From assembly GCF_019977195.1 (NCBI RefSeq), contig NZ_AP024643.1, forward strand, positions 2,046,001 to 2,110,000: DNA of 64,000 nucleotides, written 5' to 3'. Below the pieces are notes generated by a model. It had not been told where the DNA came from, searched no databases, and saw only the letters and a program-made list of their open reading frames with translations. The DNA comes from Arthrobacter sp. StoSoilA2. GTDB lineage: Bacteria; Actinomycetota; Actinomycetes; Actinomycetales; Micrococcaceae. The translations under genes and the position numbers were made by a program. This document shows positions 49,227 through 58,796 of this stretch, piece by piece. The stretch's first letter is position 1. Every line of letters begins with the position of its first letter.

Positions 49227-50725
49227 TTGTTGCCTCCTGTGTGTGTGGGGTCGGCGATGCCGATGTATTGGGCGTAGAGGTATTCTTCGATGCCTTCGAG
49301 GCCGCCTTCACGGCCCAGGCCGGACTGCTTAACGCCCCCGAACGGTGCCGCGGCGTTGGAGATCACTCCGGCGTTCAGGCCGAGCATGCCGGTCTCGAGG
49401 CGTTCGCCCATCCGGATGCCGCGGTTCAGGTCCTTGGTGAAGACGTACGCGGCCAGCCCGTATTCGGTGTTATTGGCCAGGCGGATGGCGTCGTCCTCGG
49501 TGGAGAAGGTGGTGATCGGTGCGACGGGTCCGAAGATTTCCTCGGACAGGATCCGGCTGCTCTCGGTGACGCCGGTGAGGATGGTGGGCTGGTAGAAGTA
49601 GCCCGGACCGTCCACCGGTCCGCCACCGGCCACTGCAACGGCCCCTGATGCCACGGCGTCGGTGACGAGTTCGTGGACTTTGTCCCGGCTCTTCGCGTCG
49701 ATCAGCGGACCGACCTTGGAGTGTGCCTCGGTGCCGCGGCCGGTGGTCATATCCGCCATCTTCACGGCGAACTTTTCCGCGAATTCGTCCGCGACTGCCT
49801 CGTGGACGATGAACCGGTTTGCCGCGGTGCAGGCCTCGCCCATGTTCCTCAGCTTTGCCAGCATCGCCCCGGCGACGGCAGCGTCAATGTCGGCGTCCTC
49901 GAAGACGAGGAAGGGAGCGTTGCCGCCGAGCTCCATCGAGGTCCGGAGCACCGTTTCGGAGGCGTCCGAGAGGAGCCGGCGGCCCACTTCGGTGGAGCCG
50001 GTGAAGGAGAGTTTCCGTAGCCGGGAGTCCTTGATCAGCGGGCCGGTGGTGGCGCCGGCCGTGGAGGTGGGGATGACGTTCAGGACACCGGCGGGTAAGC
50101 CGGCTTCCTGCATGACGGCGGCGAACAGTTGCGAGGTCAGCGGGGTCAGGTTGGCGGACTTCAGCACCATGGTGCAGCCGGCTGCAACGGCGGGGGCGAT
50201 CTTGCGGGTGGCCATGGCGAGTGGGAAGTTCCACGGGGTGATCAGCAGGCACGGACCCACTGGCTTCTTCGTCACCAGCAGCCGGGACTTACCGTCCGGG
50301 GAGACGGAGTAGCGGCCAAAGGCACGGACGGCTTCCTCGGAGAACCAGCGCAGGAACTCGGCGCCGTAGGTGACCTCGCCGCGGGCCTCGGCCAGCGGCT
50401 TGCCCATCTCCAGGGTCATCAGCAGAGCGAAATCCTCGGCCCGCTCCGTCACCAGGTCGAACGCCCGGCGCAGGATTTCCCCGCGTTCCCGGGCCGGGAC
50501 CTTCGCCCAGGACTCCTGCGCTGCAGCGGCGGCATCCAGGGCTGCAACGCCGTCCTCGGGACCCGCGTCAGCAATACTCAACAGGATCTTGCCCGTGGCC
50601 GGGTCCTCGATCTCGAAGGTCTTCCCGGACGCGGCGGGACGCCACTCGCCGTTGATCAGCAGGCCTGTCGGGACCGTTGCCAGTAGCCCTGCCTCACGTT
50701 CTTTGTACATCTGTCGGCCTCTCAT
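49223..50725 (-). CDS. NAD(P)-dependent succinate-semialdehyde dehydrogenase-type enzyme
   Basis: A 500-residue aldehyde dehydrogenase of the GabD group. Cofactor-binding PWNFPLAMATRKIAPAVAAGCTMVLKSA, catalytic general base E265 in MELGGNAPFLVFEDAD, nucleophile C299 in GEACTAANRF, and the late EEIFGPVAPI and PFGGVKQSGLGREGG are all present. It would oxidise succinate semialdehyde or a similar aldehyde acid. The start may be ATG 50725 or ATG 50710. It is followed by the coupled RidA lipoprotein and preceded, 62 bases away on the same strand, by a ThDP enzyme that could supply an aldehyde. Confidence 0.9.
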   Translation of the reverse strand: MRGRQMYKEREAGLLATVPTGLLINGEWRPAASGKTFEIEDPATGKILLSIADAGPEDGVAALDAAAAAQESWAKVPARERGEILRRAFDLVTERAEDFALLMTLEMGKPLAEARGEVTYGAEFLRWFSEEAVRAFGRYSVSPDGKSRLLVTKKPVGPCLLITPWNFPLAMATRKIAPAVAAGCTMVLKSANLTPLTSQLFAAVMQEAGLPAGVLNVIPTSTAGATTGPLIKDSRLRKLSFTGSTEVGRRLLSDASETVLRTSMELGGNAPFLVFEDADIDAAVAGAMLAKLRNMGEACTAANRFIVHEAVADEFAEKFAVKMADMTTGRGTEAHSKVGPLIDAKSRDKVHELVTDAVASGAVAVAGGGPVDGPGYFYQPTILTGVTESSRILSEEIFGPVAPITTFSTEDDAIRLANNTEYGLAAYVFTKDLNRGIRMGERLETGMLGLNAGVISNAAAPFGGVKQSGLGREGGLEGIEEYLYAQYIGIADPTHTGGNK

Positions 50726-50787
50726 TTGGGCGAAGTTTGTTATGAGCCAGCGCGAAGTCGTCCGCGCGCCGCAGTCGGTTTGTTGCG

Positions 50788-52497
50788 CTAATCCGCGTTG
50801 ATTCGACCTGGTTTCTCATCCCAGGCGCGTACGGGCGCATATGCATCCGGGTCGGTGATTACGTCGATGACCGTAGTTGTGTCTGACTCGAGCGCAGATT
50901 TCAAGGCCGGGCCGATGTCGTCCGCATGCTGTACGGTGACGCCGTGTGCGCCGACCGTGCGGGCCATGGCGGCGTGGTCTACCGGGGCGAATTCGATGGC
51001 TGTCGTGGTTTTGCCGAAGAAGTAGTTCTCGGCATGGCGCTGGTAAGCCAGCACCTTGTTGTTCAGGATGATGACGACGACCGGGATATTTTCTCGGACG
51101 GCCGTTTCCACCTCTGACCAGACGTGGGCGAAGCCGCCGTCCCCGACGATGGACACGACCCGTGCCTCGGGATTTGCCAGCTTCGCGCCGATTCCGAGTG
51201 GATAGCCCCATCCGAGGCCGGCGAGGCCCCGGGGAACGAGGAAACGCTGGCCTGCTCGTTTTGCCGTGAGGTAACTGGTCACCCAGATCGAGGCGTAACT
51301 GGCGTCGGCGACGACGATGTCTTCGGGGTTCAGAAGGGTGTCAAGCTCGGCGAGGAGGCGCTCCGGTGCGATCGGTGTGCTGTCGGAGGTTACTAGAGTC
51401 TCCACGGCAGAGGCATGCTTCCGTCGGCCGTCCGCGATGGTTGCTGTTAGCTCTGTCGACGCCGACTCTCTTTTGGTCAGGTCAACGTGGTCAAAGGCTG
51501 CGGTCAGATCGGCCAACGCCGAACGGGCGTCTCCTACAAGACGTATGGCCTCATAGTTCCGGCCAACTTCGAGACCATCGACATCGATATGGATATACGT
51601 TGCGTCCGGTGAAGTGAGGCTCCAGCCATCCGTGCCGTTCTCGTTGGTCCGCGTCCCGACAAGGAGCACCACGTCCGCCTGTGAGATAAGGGGCAAGTGA
51701 AAATATGCTGGCCCGTGTTCGCCCGTCACGTTTGCGGCGACACCAAGCGACAACGGGGCTGTTTCATCGACGGCGCCCTTGCCCATGTTTGTCGTTGCGA
51801 CGGGGAGGTGAGCTCGGGTTTGAAGGGCTGTCAGTTCGTTGATGGCTTGAGATATATGGACGCCGCCGCCGGCAATGACCAGAGGGGAGCGCGCATTCGC
51901 AAGAAGTTCCGCGGCATGGGCCACGGCACTAGCCTCCGGTCGTGGACGGTCCAGAGGAAATCCACCCAGATTTCGCGATCGATGAAAGCGGCTGGGCTGC
52001 GCGTCAAGGTCGAGAACATCTTTAGGGAGCAGTAGCACGACCGGCCCGGGACGCCCACTGTTAGCCACGGTGATGGCGAGGTCGACATTATCTTCGGCGC
52101 GTGCCGGGTCGTCTATGCGTCGAGTCCATTTCGAGACTCCCGCAAACAAAGCGAAGTGGTCGAGCTCCTGGAAGGCATTGCGATCCCGATTCGAGGCCGG
52201 GACTTCCTGCACCAGTACCAGCATCGGAATTGAAGCTTTCATTGCTTCGGCCATCGGCGCCACAAGGAGCGTCGCAGCGGGACCGTTTTGGGCCGCGACG
52301 ACAGCAATCTGATTGGAGATTCGTGAGTAGCCGTCCGCCATCACGCCCGCTGCGTTCTCGGTGCGGTAGAAAACTTGTCTGATGCCGATCTTCTCGGCAG
52401 CGAGCATGAGGGCCGTGGGGTTGCTCTGCCCGAAAATCATCGTTACTCCGTGCCGGTGCAGGGCCGCGGCAATTATGTCAGCGACAGTGGTGCTCAT
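50788..52497 (-). CDS. thiamine-diphosphate-dependent decarboxylase/lyase
   Basis: A 569-residue ThDP enzyme of the acetolactate synthase / 2-oxoacid decarboxylase type. The activating Glu is E47 in YRTENAAG. The central domain follows, and the ThDP-Mg motif is GDGGF at 452-456 with NN at 479-480. Members cleave or join 2-oxo acids to aldehydes. Since the next gene is an aldehyde dehydrogenase, a decarboxylation yielding an aldehyde that is then oxidised is the simplest reading. The exact substrate cannot be named from sequence; a role in branched-chain amino acid synthesis is less likely because no small subunit is adjacent. The start is ATG 52497 with GGAGG upstream. Confidence 0.88.
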   Translation of the reverse strand: MSTTVADIIAAALHRHGVTMIFGQSNPTALMLAAEKIGIRQVFYRTENAAGVMADGYSRISNQIAVVAAQNGPAATLLVAPMAEAMKASIPMLVLVQEVPASNRDRNAFQELDHFALFAGVSKWTRRIDDPARAEDNVDLAITVANSGRPGPVVLLLPKDVLDLDAQPSRFHRSRNLGGFPLDRPRPEASAVAHAAELLANARSPLVIAGGGVHISQAINELTALQTRAHLPVATTNMGKGAVDETAPLSLGVAANVTGEHGPAYFHLPLISQADVVLLVGTRTNENGTDGWSLTSPDATYIHIDVDGLEVGRNYEAIRLVGDARSALADLTAAFDHVDLTKRESASTELTATIADGRRKHASAVETLVTSDSTPIAPERLLAELDTLLNPEDIVVADASYASIWVTSYLTAKRAGQRFLVPRGLAGLGWGYPLGIGAKLANPEARVVSIVGDGGFAHVWSEVETAVRENIPVVVIILNNKVLAYQRHAENYFFGKTTTAIEFAPVDHAAMARTVGAHGVTVQHADDIGPALKSALESDTTTVIDVITDPDAYAPVRAWDEKPGRINAD

Positions 52498-52795
52498 AAT
52501 TCCTCCAGATTCGTTGCTTGGTGCTTCAAGACGATTTCACTATATGTACTGTATGTCAAATACTGACATTGCTTTGCTGAAGGTAGATTACTGTATTTGA
52601 AACGACTTGCATATATTGACACAAGCCGCGGAGCGGCTGTAGGCTCGGCAAAGCGCTTGAGACCGCGTGATCCTCATAGGGAGGCGCCGTTCATGTGGGA
52701 TCGCTACGAGCCAGAATGAAGCGGCGGTGGAACACGCGATCAAGTTGCCAGCGAGCCGCATATCCGCCCCACAGGCAACTGACAGGATTCCGTAG
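52498..52795. promoter_or_regulatory. AT-rich promoter region of the ThDP operon
   Basis: This gap is much AT-richer than its surroundings. It contains CAAATAC (52557-52563) opposed to GTATTTG (52593-52599), and two copies of TACTGTA 42 bases apart (52547-52553 and 52589-52595). The spacing is about four helical turns, as for a looping or tandem-dimer regulator. A TATAGT -10-like hexamer is on the minus strand. Confidence 0.45.
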
Positions 52796-52828
52796 ATGGA
52801 TCACCCACGTGTTAGGACCCAGTACCTT

Positions 52829-53149
52829 ATGACCATCAGGCTTTCTCCGGCACAAGTCCTCAACGGGCTTCACTTTCACCTGCAGACCAATCGCCGGGAT
52901 GCGGCATCCCTCCACGGCGGCGGGCAGCAGTTGCAATGCTTGGCGTGGGATTCCCTGTTCGAAGGAGAACGGGTCGAAATAATGCACAACGGCAAGTTCA
53001 CCGGCGGCGGTACGGTCGACGCATTCATGTCTGACGGATCGACAGTTTGGATATGGATGAACGGCGGGCATGGTCGCGTCATGCTCCTTTCGGACGACGG
53101 TTACTGCCTGCGCCGACCTCCGAGGAGCGGCAGCACAGAGGCCAGTTAG
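52829..53149 (+). CDS. small hypothetical protein, 106 residues
   Basis: I do not recognise it. From ATG 52829 (an earlier ATG is at 52796) it gives about 106 residues: MTIRLSPAQVLNGLHFHLQ, then FEGERVEIMHNGKFTGGGTVDAFMSDGSTVWIWMNGGHGRVML, a short beta-rich domain with a G-x-V-D-x-F-M-x-D-G-S pattern. Related-looking layout occurs at 33256-33498. No membrane segment. Confidence 0.45.
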   Translation: MTIRLSPAQVLNGLHFHLQTNRRDAASLHGGGQQLQCLAWDSLFEGERVEIMHNGKFTGGGTVDAFMSDGSTVWIWMNGGHGRVMLLSDDGYCLRRPPRSGSTEAS

Positions 53150-53471
53150 GCCGTCTGCCGCAGGCTCCTGCTCGCCTCACGACGGCCATAGCTGACGGCC
53201 TGGCGTCTCGTCACACCGACTCCCTTGCCGACACCAGAGCCAGCGACTGTGGTACCTGCGAACGAAGTGTTGGGAGCGGCAAATCTGTGGCGTACCGTTC
53301 CGGTGGTGACATGATTCGAAGCGATTTGTTCGCAGCCATCCTTGTCAGGCGACGCTTCTCTCTGATCACGAGGGGAGGTGCCGCGGGTTGGGCCAGCTGG
53401 TACCGGACTCCAACCTCCTGATAGCGCACCAACTGCCGGGAATAATTCCCAGCCAGACCGCGGAGACTCCA
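53150..53471. other. intergenic region upstream of the FadJ-like gene
   Basis: About 320 bases. An open frame on the plus strand from 53388 joins the fused beta-oxidation gene but has no ribosome site and no family resemblance in its first 28 residues. Nothing else is recognised. Confidence 0.5.
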
Positions 53472-55544
53472 ATGACTAACGAGCAAATGACGGAAGTACG
53501 AACCACTTACACTGAGCATGCGCGATTCAGGTTCGCCATACTGGCTCTCGATGGGGGAGGACGGCGGCCACCCACATTGGGACCCGCTTCACTGGCCAAA
53601 CTCACCGGCGCCGTTCGAGCGGTCCACACCCAAACCATCGACGCACTCGCCATCATCGGTGCAGGGCCGGCCTTCTGCGCTGGCGCGGACCTCAAGAAGA
53701 TGACAGAAGCAACTACCGCTGAGCAGGGCGCGGACCTTGCCCGGCAGGGTACGGAAGCTTTCGCCGAAATCGCGGCACTGCCCATCCCGACGTTTGCATT
53801 CCTCAACGGACTCGCACTCGGCGGTGGACTGGAACTCGCCCTCCATGCGGACTACCGCACAGCGTCCGCCACGGCCGGCCCCATCGGGCTCCCCGAGGTG
53901 CGTCTAGGGCTTATTCCCGGGTGGGGAGGCCTCGCCCGGACCCTGGAACTTCTCGGCCCGCAAGCCGCAGCACAGATTGTAATTTCTGACTCATTCGCCG
54001 GAAAGAACCTTTCGGCCAGCTCAGCGCACAAGCTTGGACTGGTGGACGCGATACTTCCTGCCCACGACTTCCTGGCCTCGTCCTTGAATTTTGCCGCGTC
54101 TGTACTCGCAGGAGACATCGCTCCAGTCCGCGAACAGCGCAACAACGATGGTTGGGACTCTCTGAACGGAGTCCGGGAGAAGCTCCACACCAGACTCCAA
54201 GGATCTGCGCCAGCACCCTACCGGGCCTTGGATCTGCTTCAGGCACAGCGCCCCGACAGCGTCGACGGTACGGGGGCCCGGTACACCGACATGCGAGAGA
54301 CGACTGCGAAGACTTTCGGCGAACTCCTAATTTCGGATGAAGCACGAGCAAGCATATATGCCCTGCAGCTAACACAATCGCTGGGCAAGAGGCCCGCGGG
54401 ACGCCCGGAGGACCCGCCCCTGCCGGTCCAATCCGTCGGTGTCATTGGCGCCGGGCTGATGGCCAGTCAATTGGCGTCGGTCTTCGCTCAACAGCTCGGC
54501 GTCCCTGTCCTGATGACGGACATTTCACAGGAACGGGTGGACAGGGCACTTGAATCCATCGGATCCGAACTGAACAGAAAAGTTCAGTCCGGACGATTGG
54601 ACCCCAAACTGGCCGAGACTACCCGCAGTTTGATCACGGGGACAACGAACAAAGCGGATTTCAGCGGGTGCGATGTCGTCATAGAGGCCGTGTTCGAAGA
54701 ACTGGCACTGAAGCGTGCGGTGTTCGGCGAACTCGAGTCGATCGTTCGGTCCGACACGCTGCTCCTGACGAACACGTCCGCACTCTCGGTCGAACAGATC
54801 GGCTCCAGGCTCGCCCATCCCGAGCGACTCGTAGGCTTCCATTTCTTCAACCCTGTCGCCGTCCTGCCACTTGTTGAAATCGTCACAACGCCGCAGACCA
54901 GAGACTCAGCGCTGTCCACCGCGTTTGAACTGGCGAAACGACTCAGTAAGATCCCCGTACTAACCACTGACTCTGCCGGCTTCGTGGTCAACCGTGTCCT
55001 GACACGCCTCCTATGCGAAGTCCTCACCCGCATCGACACCGGCATGGACCCTGCCGTCATAGATCATGCACTGGACCCCCTTGGCCTGCCCATGACACCC
55101 TTGCAGCTACTCCAGTTCATCGGACCAACCGTCCAGCTACATATATGCGAACGCTTGAGGTCGGTGTATCCGGACCGATTCCCTCATATGGGGACACTCA
55201 CCGCCGTCGTCAAGGCGGGCCTTCCGGGCTTCCTGGATGAGAACGGAGGAATATCGCCGGACGCAGCCGCCCTTCTCCCCCCGGCGCGTCACGCTGATCC
55301 TGAGCTGGTCCGCGGCCAAATTCTAGGGGGACTGGCTGAAGAGGTTGAGCATATGCTCCGTGAGGGAGTGGTTGCAGGCCCGGAACAAATCGACCTGTGC
55401 ATGATCCTCGGGGGAAACTATCCCTTCCACACGGGCGGTCTCACGCCCATGCTGGACCGGAGCTGCAATACCGCCTTCCACTCTGGCCTTCGAGTGCCAT
55501 TACCACCACGAGCTGACTTGGAAGAGTATCAAAAACAGGGGTGA
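53472..55544 (+). CDS. fused enoyl-CoA hydratase / 3-hydroxyacyl-CoA dehydrogenase
   Basis: A 690-residue bifunctional beta-oxidation enzyme. The N-terminal crotonase (about 1-200) has IIGAGPAFCAGADLKKM for the oxyanion region and catalytic Glu at E121 (GGLELALHADYR) and E142 (GLPEVRLG). The 3-hydroxyacyl-CoA dehydrogenase (about 315-690) begins VGVIGAGLMASQLASVFA and has GFHFFNPVAVLPLVEIV with the catalytic His. It hydrates an enoyl-CoA and oxidises the resulting hydroxyacyl-CoA with NAD. The dehydrogenase glycine motif has Ala where Gly is usual (GAGLMA). ATG 53472 is used because the residues before it are not conserved. A thiolase partner is not in the window. Confidence 0.9.
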   Translation: MTNEQMTEVRTTYTEHARFRFAILALDGGGRRPPTLGPASLAKLTGAVRAVHTQTIDALAIIGAGPAFCAGADLKKMTEATTAEQGADLARQGTEAFAEIAALPIPTFAFLNGLALGGGLELALHADYRTASATAGPIGLPEVRLGLIPGWGGLARTLELLGPQAAAQIVISDSFAGKNLSASSAHKLGLVDAILPAHDFLASSLNFAASVLAGDIAPVREQRNNDGWDSLNGVREKLHTRLQGSAPAPYRALDLLQAQRPDSVDGTGARYTDMRETTAKTFGELLISDEARASIYALQLTQSLGKRPAGRPEDPPLPVQSVGVIGAGLMASQLASVFAQQLGVPVLMTDISQERVDRALESIGSELNRKVQSGRLDPKLAETTRSLITGTTNKADFSGCDVVIEAVFEELALKRAVFGELESIVRSDTLLLTNTSALSVEQIGSRLAHPERLVGFHFFNPVAVLPLVEIVTTPQTRDSALSTAFELAKRLSKIPVLTTDSAGFVVNRVLTRLLCEVLTRIDTGMDPAVIDHALDPLGLPMTPLQLLQFIGPTVQLHICERLRSVYPDRFPHMGTLTAVVKAGLPGFLDENGGISPDAAALLPPARHADPELVRGQILGGLAEEVEHMLREGVVAGPEQIDLCMILGGNYPFHTGGLTPMLDRSCNTAFHSGLRVPLPPRADLEEYQKQG

Positions 55545-57079
55545 CGCCATGCAGCGGGGAGCCGCCAGAACCGGCAAGGCAATCCCCGGCACACATATCG
55601 ACACCAGCGCAAAATCCAGCTTGCACGTCCTCCGAAGGATGGGCCGGCAAGGAGTTCCGCATTTTGCGAAGATGCTTCCAATCCTGGGCACGGAGGAGGT
55701 TCTGCTCGCGAGTTCTATCCGTAAACCCCTGTATGTGCGGTCAGATGAATGGTGTCAAATGTGTGATCGACCCATTCGAACCTGGGTGGCATCTTCCGAC
55801 CACTGGGTAACGGGGTGACTTGGTGTGCCATGACTATGGCTCGCATGTTGCCCATTGCGATGGCTCTGCCCTCGCAATAGTGCCTGCGATACCGGCTGCT
55901 GACTATAGCTGTATCTGGGTATCTTGGGGATGACAAACGCGGCCTCTGCCGGCCTCCAGCGGATTTACCGGTATCAAAGGCGTCACGGTACTCGAGTCCA
56001 CGCTGGTACTGCTGGGGGCATATCGCTCGCCAAGAAAGGACCTCTACGGGCTATTGGCGTGGCCGCTTCCGCAGCCAAAACAGGGCTATTGAGAGGGCGC
56101 AGGGTTTCGATGAGGCCCTTATCTAAGAGTCGACCCTGCCGGGGAGCAGTTCCGGGCCGCCGCTCCTGACGGCATCGAGTTTTCCTTCCTCAACGTTGGC
56201 GGCGAGTATTTGGAAGCGGACCTGGCGAAGCTCAAGATAATGTAACGGGGCGACAATATGTGGCGCCCTCGCCAACTACAACAGCGTTGAAAGGTTCCGG
56301 AACCTCGGAACCGACTGTCAACACGGCCGGCACCCAAGAAACTTCTCGTATACGAGGATCAAGACCTCTACCGGAGGATTTTGAGAGAAGAAAGCTGGGG
56401 GTGAACACGCTGCGTTTGTGAGGAGACCGTCGTGGACGGATTCGAGAACTCGGGACTGATGCGTTCATCCGATCATTCGGAAACTCACTGAATGAATGCT
56501 GTCGATAACAGGAAGTCCAAGGCTGGGCTTTACCCCGATGATTCCAGGCTTGCGGTCCGCCATCTGTAGTCCATGCCTGATCATCATTCCTTACAGCCCA
56601 AACTGGGGCGATGCGGCGCCATGTTTTCCCACGAACATTCATCCCGGAGGTGGTCTTCGCGGGCCGAACAAATGCCGGCGGCAACACAGCTACGTATCCT
56701 TCGGCGGAACGTCACTCTACCCTCCGGCATGGGATGGATCACCCGCCGCCTGGACTCTCCTGACTGCATAGAGGCTTTGGGACTTGCCAAGCCTGCGCTC
56801 CAGTCGGAATCCCGGCACGCGATATTGCAATGTTCCGGGCAGATGGTCGCTTCAGGTTTGTGCATCCGACCGTGGCATGAGCGACGGCGGTTGAGCGGCA
56901 CGGGGCGGCCGCACCTACCGCGAAGTGGCCGACGGTCACGCTTCGGTTCTCTGGAACTGTGCGAGGGAATGGACTTGTCAACGAGGGAAAGTGGGCAGGT
57001 CATGCTCTCGACTGGCAACTTCAGCACAAGTGGGCGGGTTGGAACATTTTTTGCAAAGCGCACCCAGCAAAAGAATGTT
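55545..57079. other. 1.5-kb interval with no supported gene
   Basis: Open frames on both strands (for example plus 56573-57505, minus 56584-57108) overlap one another and match no family. Frames are short and composition is uneven, suggesting decayed sequence. A few short stretches look protein-like but cannot be joined into a gene. Confidence 0.45.
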
Positions 57080-57119
57080 GCGTCCCGCCGCAGGGCCTTG
57101 AGCTCCAACGGCGGGACGC
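57080..57119 (-). terminator. terminator of the aldehyde dehydrogenase
   Basis: An 11-base perfect inverted repeat (57080-57090 against 57109-57119) lies 12 bases past the minus-strand stop at 57131. On the minus strand it is followed by TTCTTTTG. Confidence 0.65.
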
Positions 57120-57130
57120 CCCAATTCTTA

Positions 57131-58594
57131 TCAGACGGCGTTGGGAACCTTATTGAGGGTGATGGTCTGCCAGTTTGTGTATTCCATCAGTCCGTGCAGG
57201 GAGTTCTCGCAGCCGATACCGGACTGCTTGTGGCCTCCAAAGGCCTGGTCCGGCGAGTACTGATGCACCTCGTTGATCCAGACAGTGCCCGCCTCGATCT
57301 GGCTGCCGATACGTTGGGCGGCCTCAAGGTCTTTGCTCCAGACGGTCGCGCCGAGGCCCCAGATCGTGTCGTTGGCCCGGGCGATCACGTCCGCCTCGTC
57401 TTTCCATTTCAACAGCGGCAGGATCGGGCCGAATGGCTCCTCGACCACCAGCTTCGAGGATTCCGGCGGGTTGTCGACCAAGGTCACGGGAACGATCCAG
57501 CCTGAGGCGTTCTCATCAATCTGTCCCCCGAGTGCGAAGGTGTGACCTTGTACGCGTGAATCCTCGAAGAACTCCTTGACCTTTTCGTACTGCTGCAGGT
57601 TCTGGATCGGGCCGATCTGGGTATCTTCCTCGGCCCCGTCACCCACTTTGACGGTACGGGCGTAGGCAACCAGCGCATCCCGGACGGAGTCGTAGACATC
57701 CTCATGGATGAACAGCCGCTTGGTGGCCTGGCAGAACTGTGCGTTGTTCTGGAATGCGGCCCAGAACAACTGCGGCGCCACCGTCTCGGGGTCGACGTCC
57801 GGCAGAACGATCGCAGGGTCGTTTCCGCCAAGCTCCAGCGTGATCCGCTTGATGTTGTCCGCGGCAGAACGCATGACGTGACGACCCGTTTCTGTGCTGC
57901 CGGTAAACGAGATCTTGTCGAGTCCCGGGTGCGAGGTCATCCAGCGACCCAAGTCGTCGTCGCCGGACACGACGTTGAGCACGCCGTCCGGCAAAATGCC
58001 CTGAGCAAGTTCACCCAGCCGCAGAGTTGTCAGGGGAGTAAACGGCGACGGCTTGACTACGATAGTGTTGCCGGCCATCAGTGCGGGCGCGATCTTCCAG
58101 ATGGCCAGCAGGATGGGGAAGTTCCAGGGCGTGATCGCGCCGACAACACCGAGCGGTGTGTACCGGGTGACGACGCGGCGAAGCTTAGTGTCCTCGATGA
58201 CCTCTTCGGGAAGTCGCTGCTTGGCGATTTCCCGCAGCCAATGGATCGACCCTCCGACTTCCCACTCGGCGCCGGCACGCGGCTTCCCCTGCTCGCGCGT
58301 CAGGAGCGCCATGAACTCTTCAGCGCGCTCCTCAAGACGGTCAGCCAGTGCCGTAACAGCAGCCTGGCGTACCTCGACCGGTGAATTCGACCACGCCGGG
58401 AATGCCGCACGTCCGGCACTGATGGCCTCGTCGAGCTGGGCTCGTGTTGCCACGGGGACCTCCGCAAACGCTTCGCGTTTTGCCGGGTTGTAGACGGGCA
58501 GGGTCAGTTGCGACACCGCCGACTTACCGTTGATTGTCATTGCGTAGCTACTGTCCAGCAGGCCCGGGCTCAACTCTGAGACGACAGAGTTCAT
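57131..58594 (-). CDS. aldehyde dehydrogenase
   Basis: A 487-residue NAD-dependent aldehyde dehydrogenase. Motifs are PWNFPILLAIWKIAPALMAGNTIVVKPSPFTPLTT, E254 in TLELGGNDPAIVLPDVD, nucleophile C288 in NAQFCQATKRLF, and GGHKQSGIGCENSLHGLMEYTNWQ at the end. It is only distantly similar to the dehydrogenase at 49223-50725. The start is ATG 58594, with GGAGGTTGAT before it. It stands alone between a strong terminator and an inverted repeat in its promoter, and probably oxidises an aldehyde from the alcohol or oxygenase steps. Confidence 0.9.
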   Translation of the reverse strand: MNSVVSELSPGLLDSSYAMTINGKSAVSQLTLPVYNPAKREAFAEVPVATRAQLDEAISAGRAAFPAWSNSPVEVRQAAVTALADRLEERAEEFMALLTREQGKPRAGAEWEVGGSIHWLREIAKQRLPEEVIEDTKLRRVVTRYTPLGVVGAITPWNFPILLAIWKIAPALMAGNTIVVKPSPFTPLTTLRLGELAQGILPDGVLNVVSGDDDLGRWMTSHPGLDKISFTGSTETGRHVMRSAADNIKRITLELGGNDPAIVLPDVDPETVAPQLFWAAFQNNAQFCQATKRLFIHEDVYDSVRDALVAYARTVKVGDGAEEDTQIGPIQNLQQYEKVKEFFEDSRVQGHTFALGGQIDENASGWIVPVTLVDNPPESSKLVVEEPFGPILPLLKWKDEADVIARANDTIWGLGATVWSKDLEAAQRIGSQIEAGTVWINEVHQYSPDQAFGGHKQSGIGCENSLHGLMEYTNWQTITLNKVPNAV

Positions 58595-58626
58595 ATCAAC
58601 CTCCATTGGTTGTCATGTTCGATGAA

Positions 58627-58641
58627 ACCCACAGCGTGGGT
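58627..58641. promoter_or_regulatory. inverted repeat ACCCAC-N3-GTGGGT before the aldehyde dehydrogenase
   Basis: A perfect six-base inverted repeat with a three-base spacer, 33 bases upstream of the minus-strand start. Position suits an operator. Confidence 0.4.
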
Positions 58642-58796
58642 CTCTTCACAGTAGTTCGCCGTCAAAAGGCCAACTGTTTCAGATCGGAACAACCGCAACG
58701 GCGAACTGTTGATCCGGATGTCGCGACCGCTGAGATTGGCTCATCGACGGGGCTAGCGGCTCAAAGCCGCCGAGCGAAATTGTGAGACAGTTTGTT

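Noticed and set aside
50720..50745. CTCAT...ATGAG near the aldehyde dehydrogenase start as a third operator copy
   Set aside because: Half-sites are in the opposite arrangement and 16 bases apart, so it does not match the ATGAG-N6-CTCAT pattern.
55549..57505. Several 80-310-codon frames between the FadJ-like gene and the aldehyde dehydrogenase
   Set aside because: They overlap each other on both strands, lack ribosome sites and match no family; the longest runs antisense into the aldehyde dehydrogenase.
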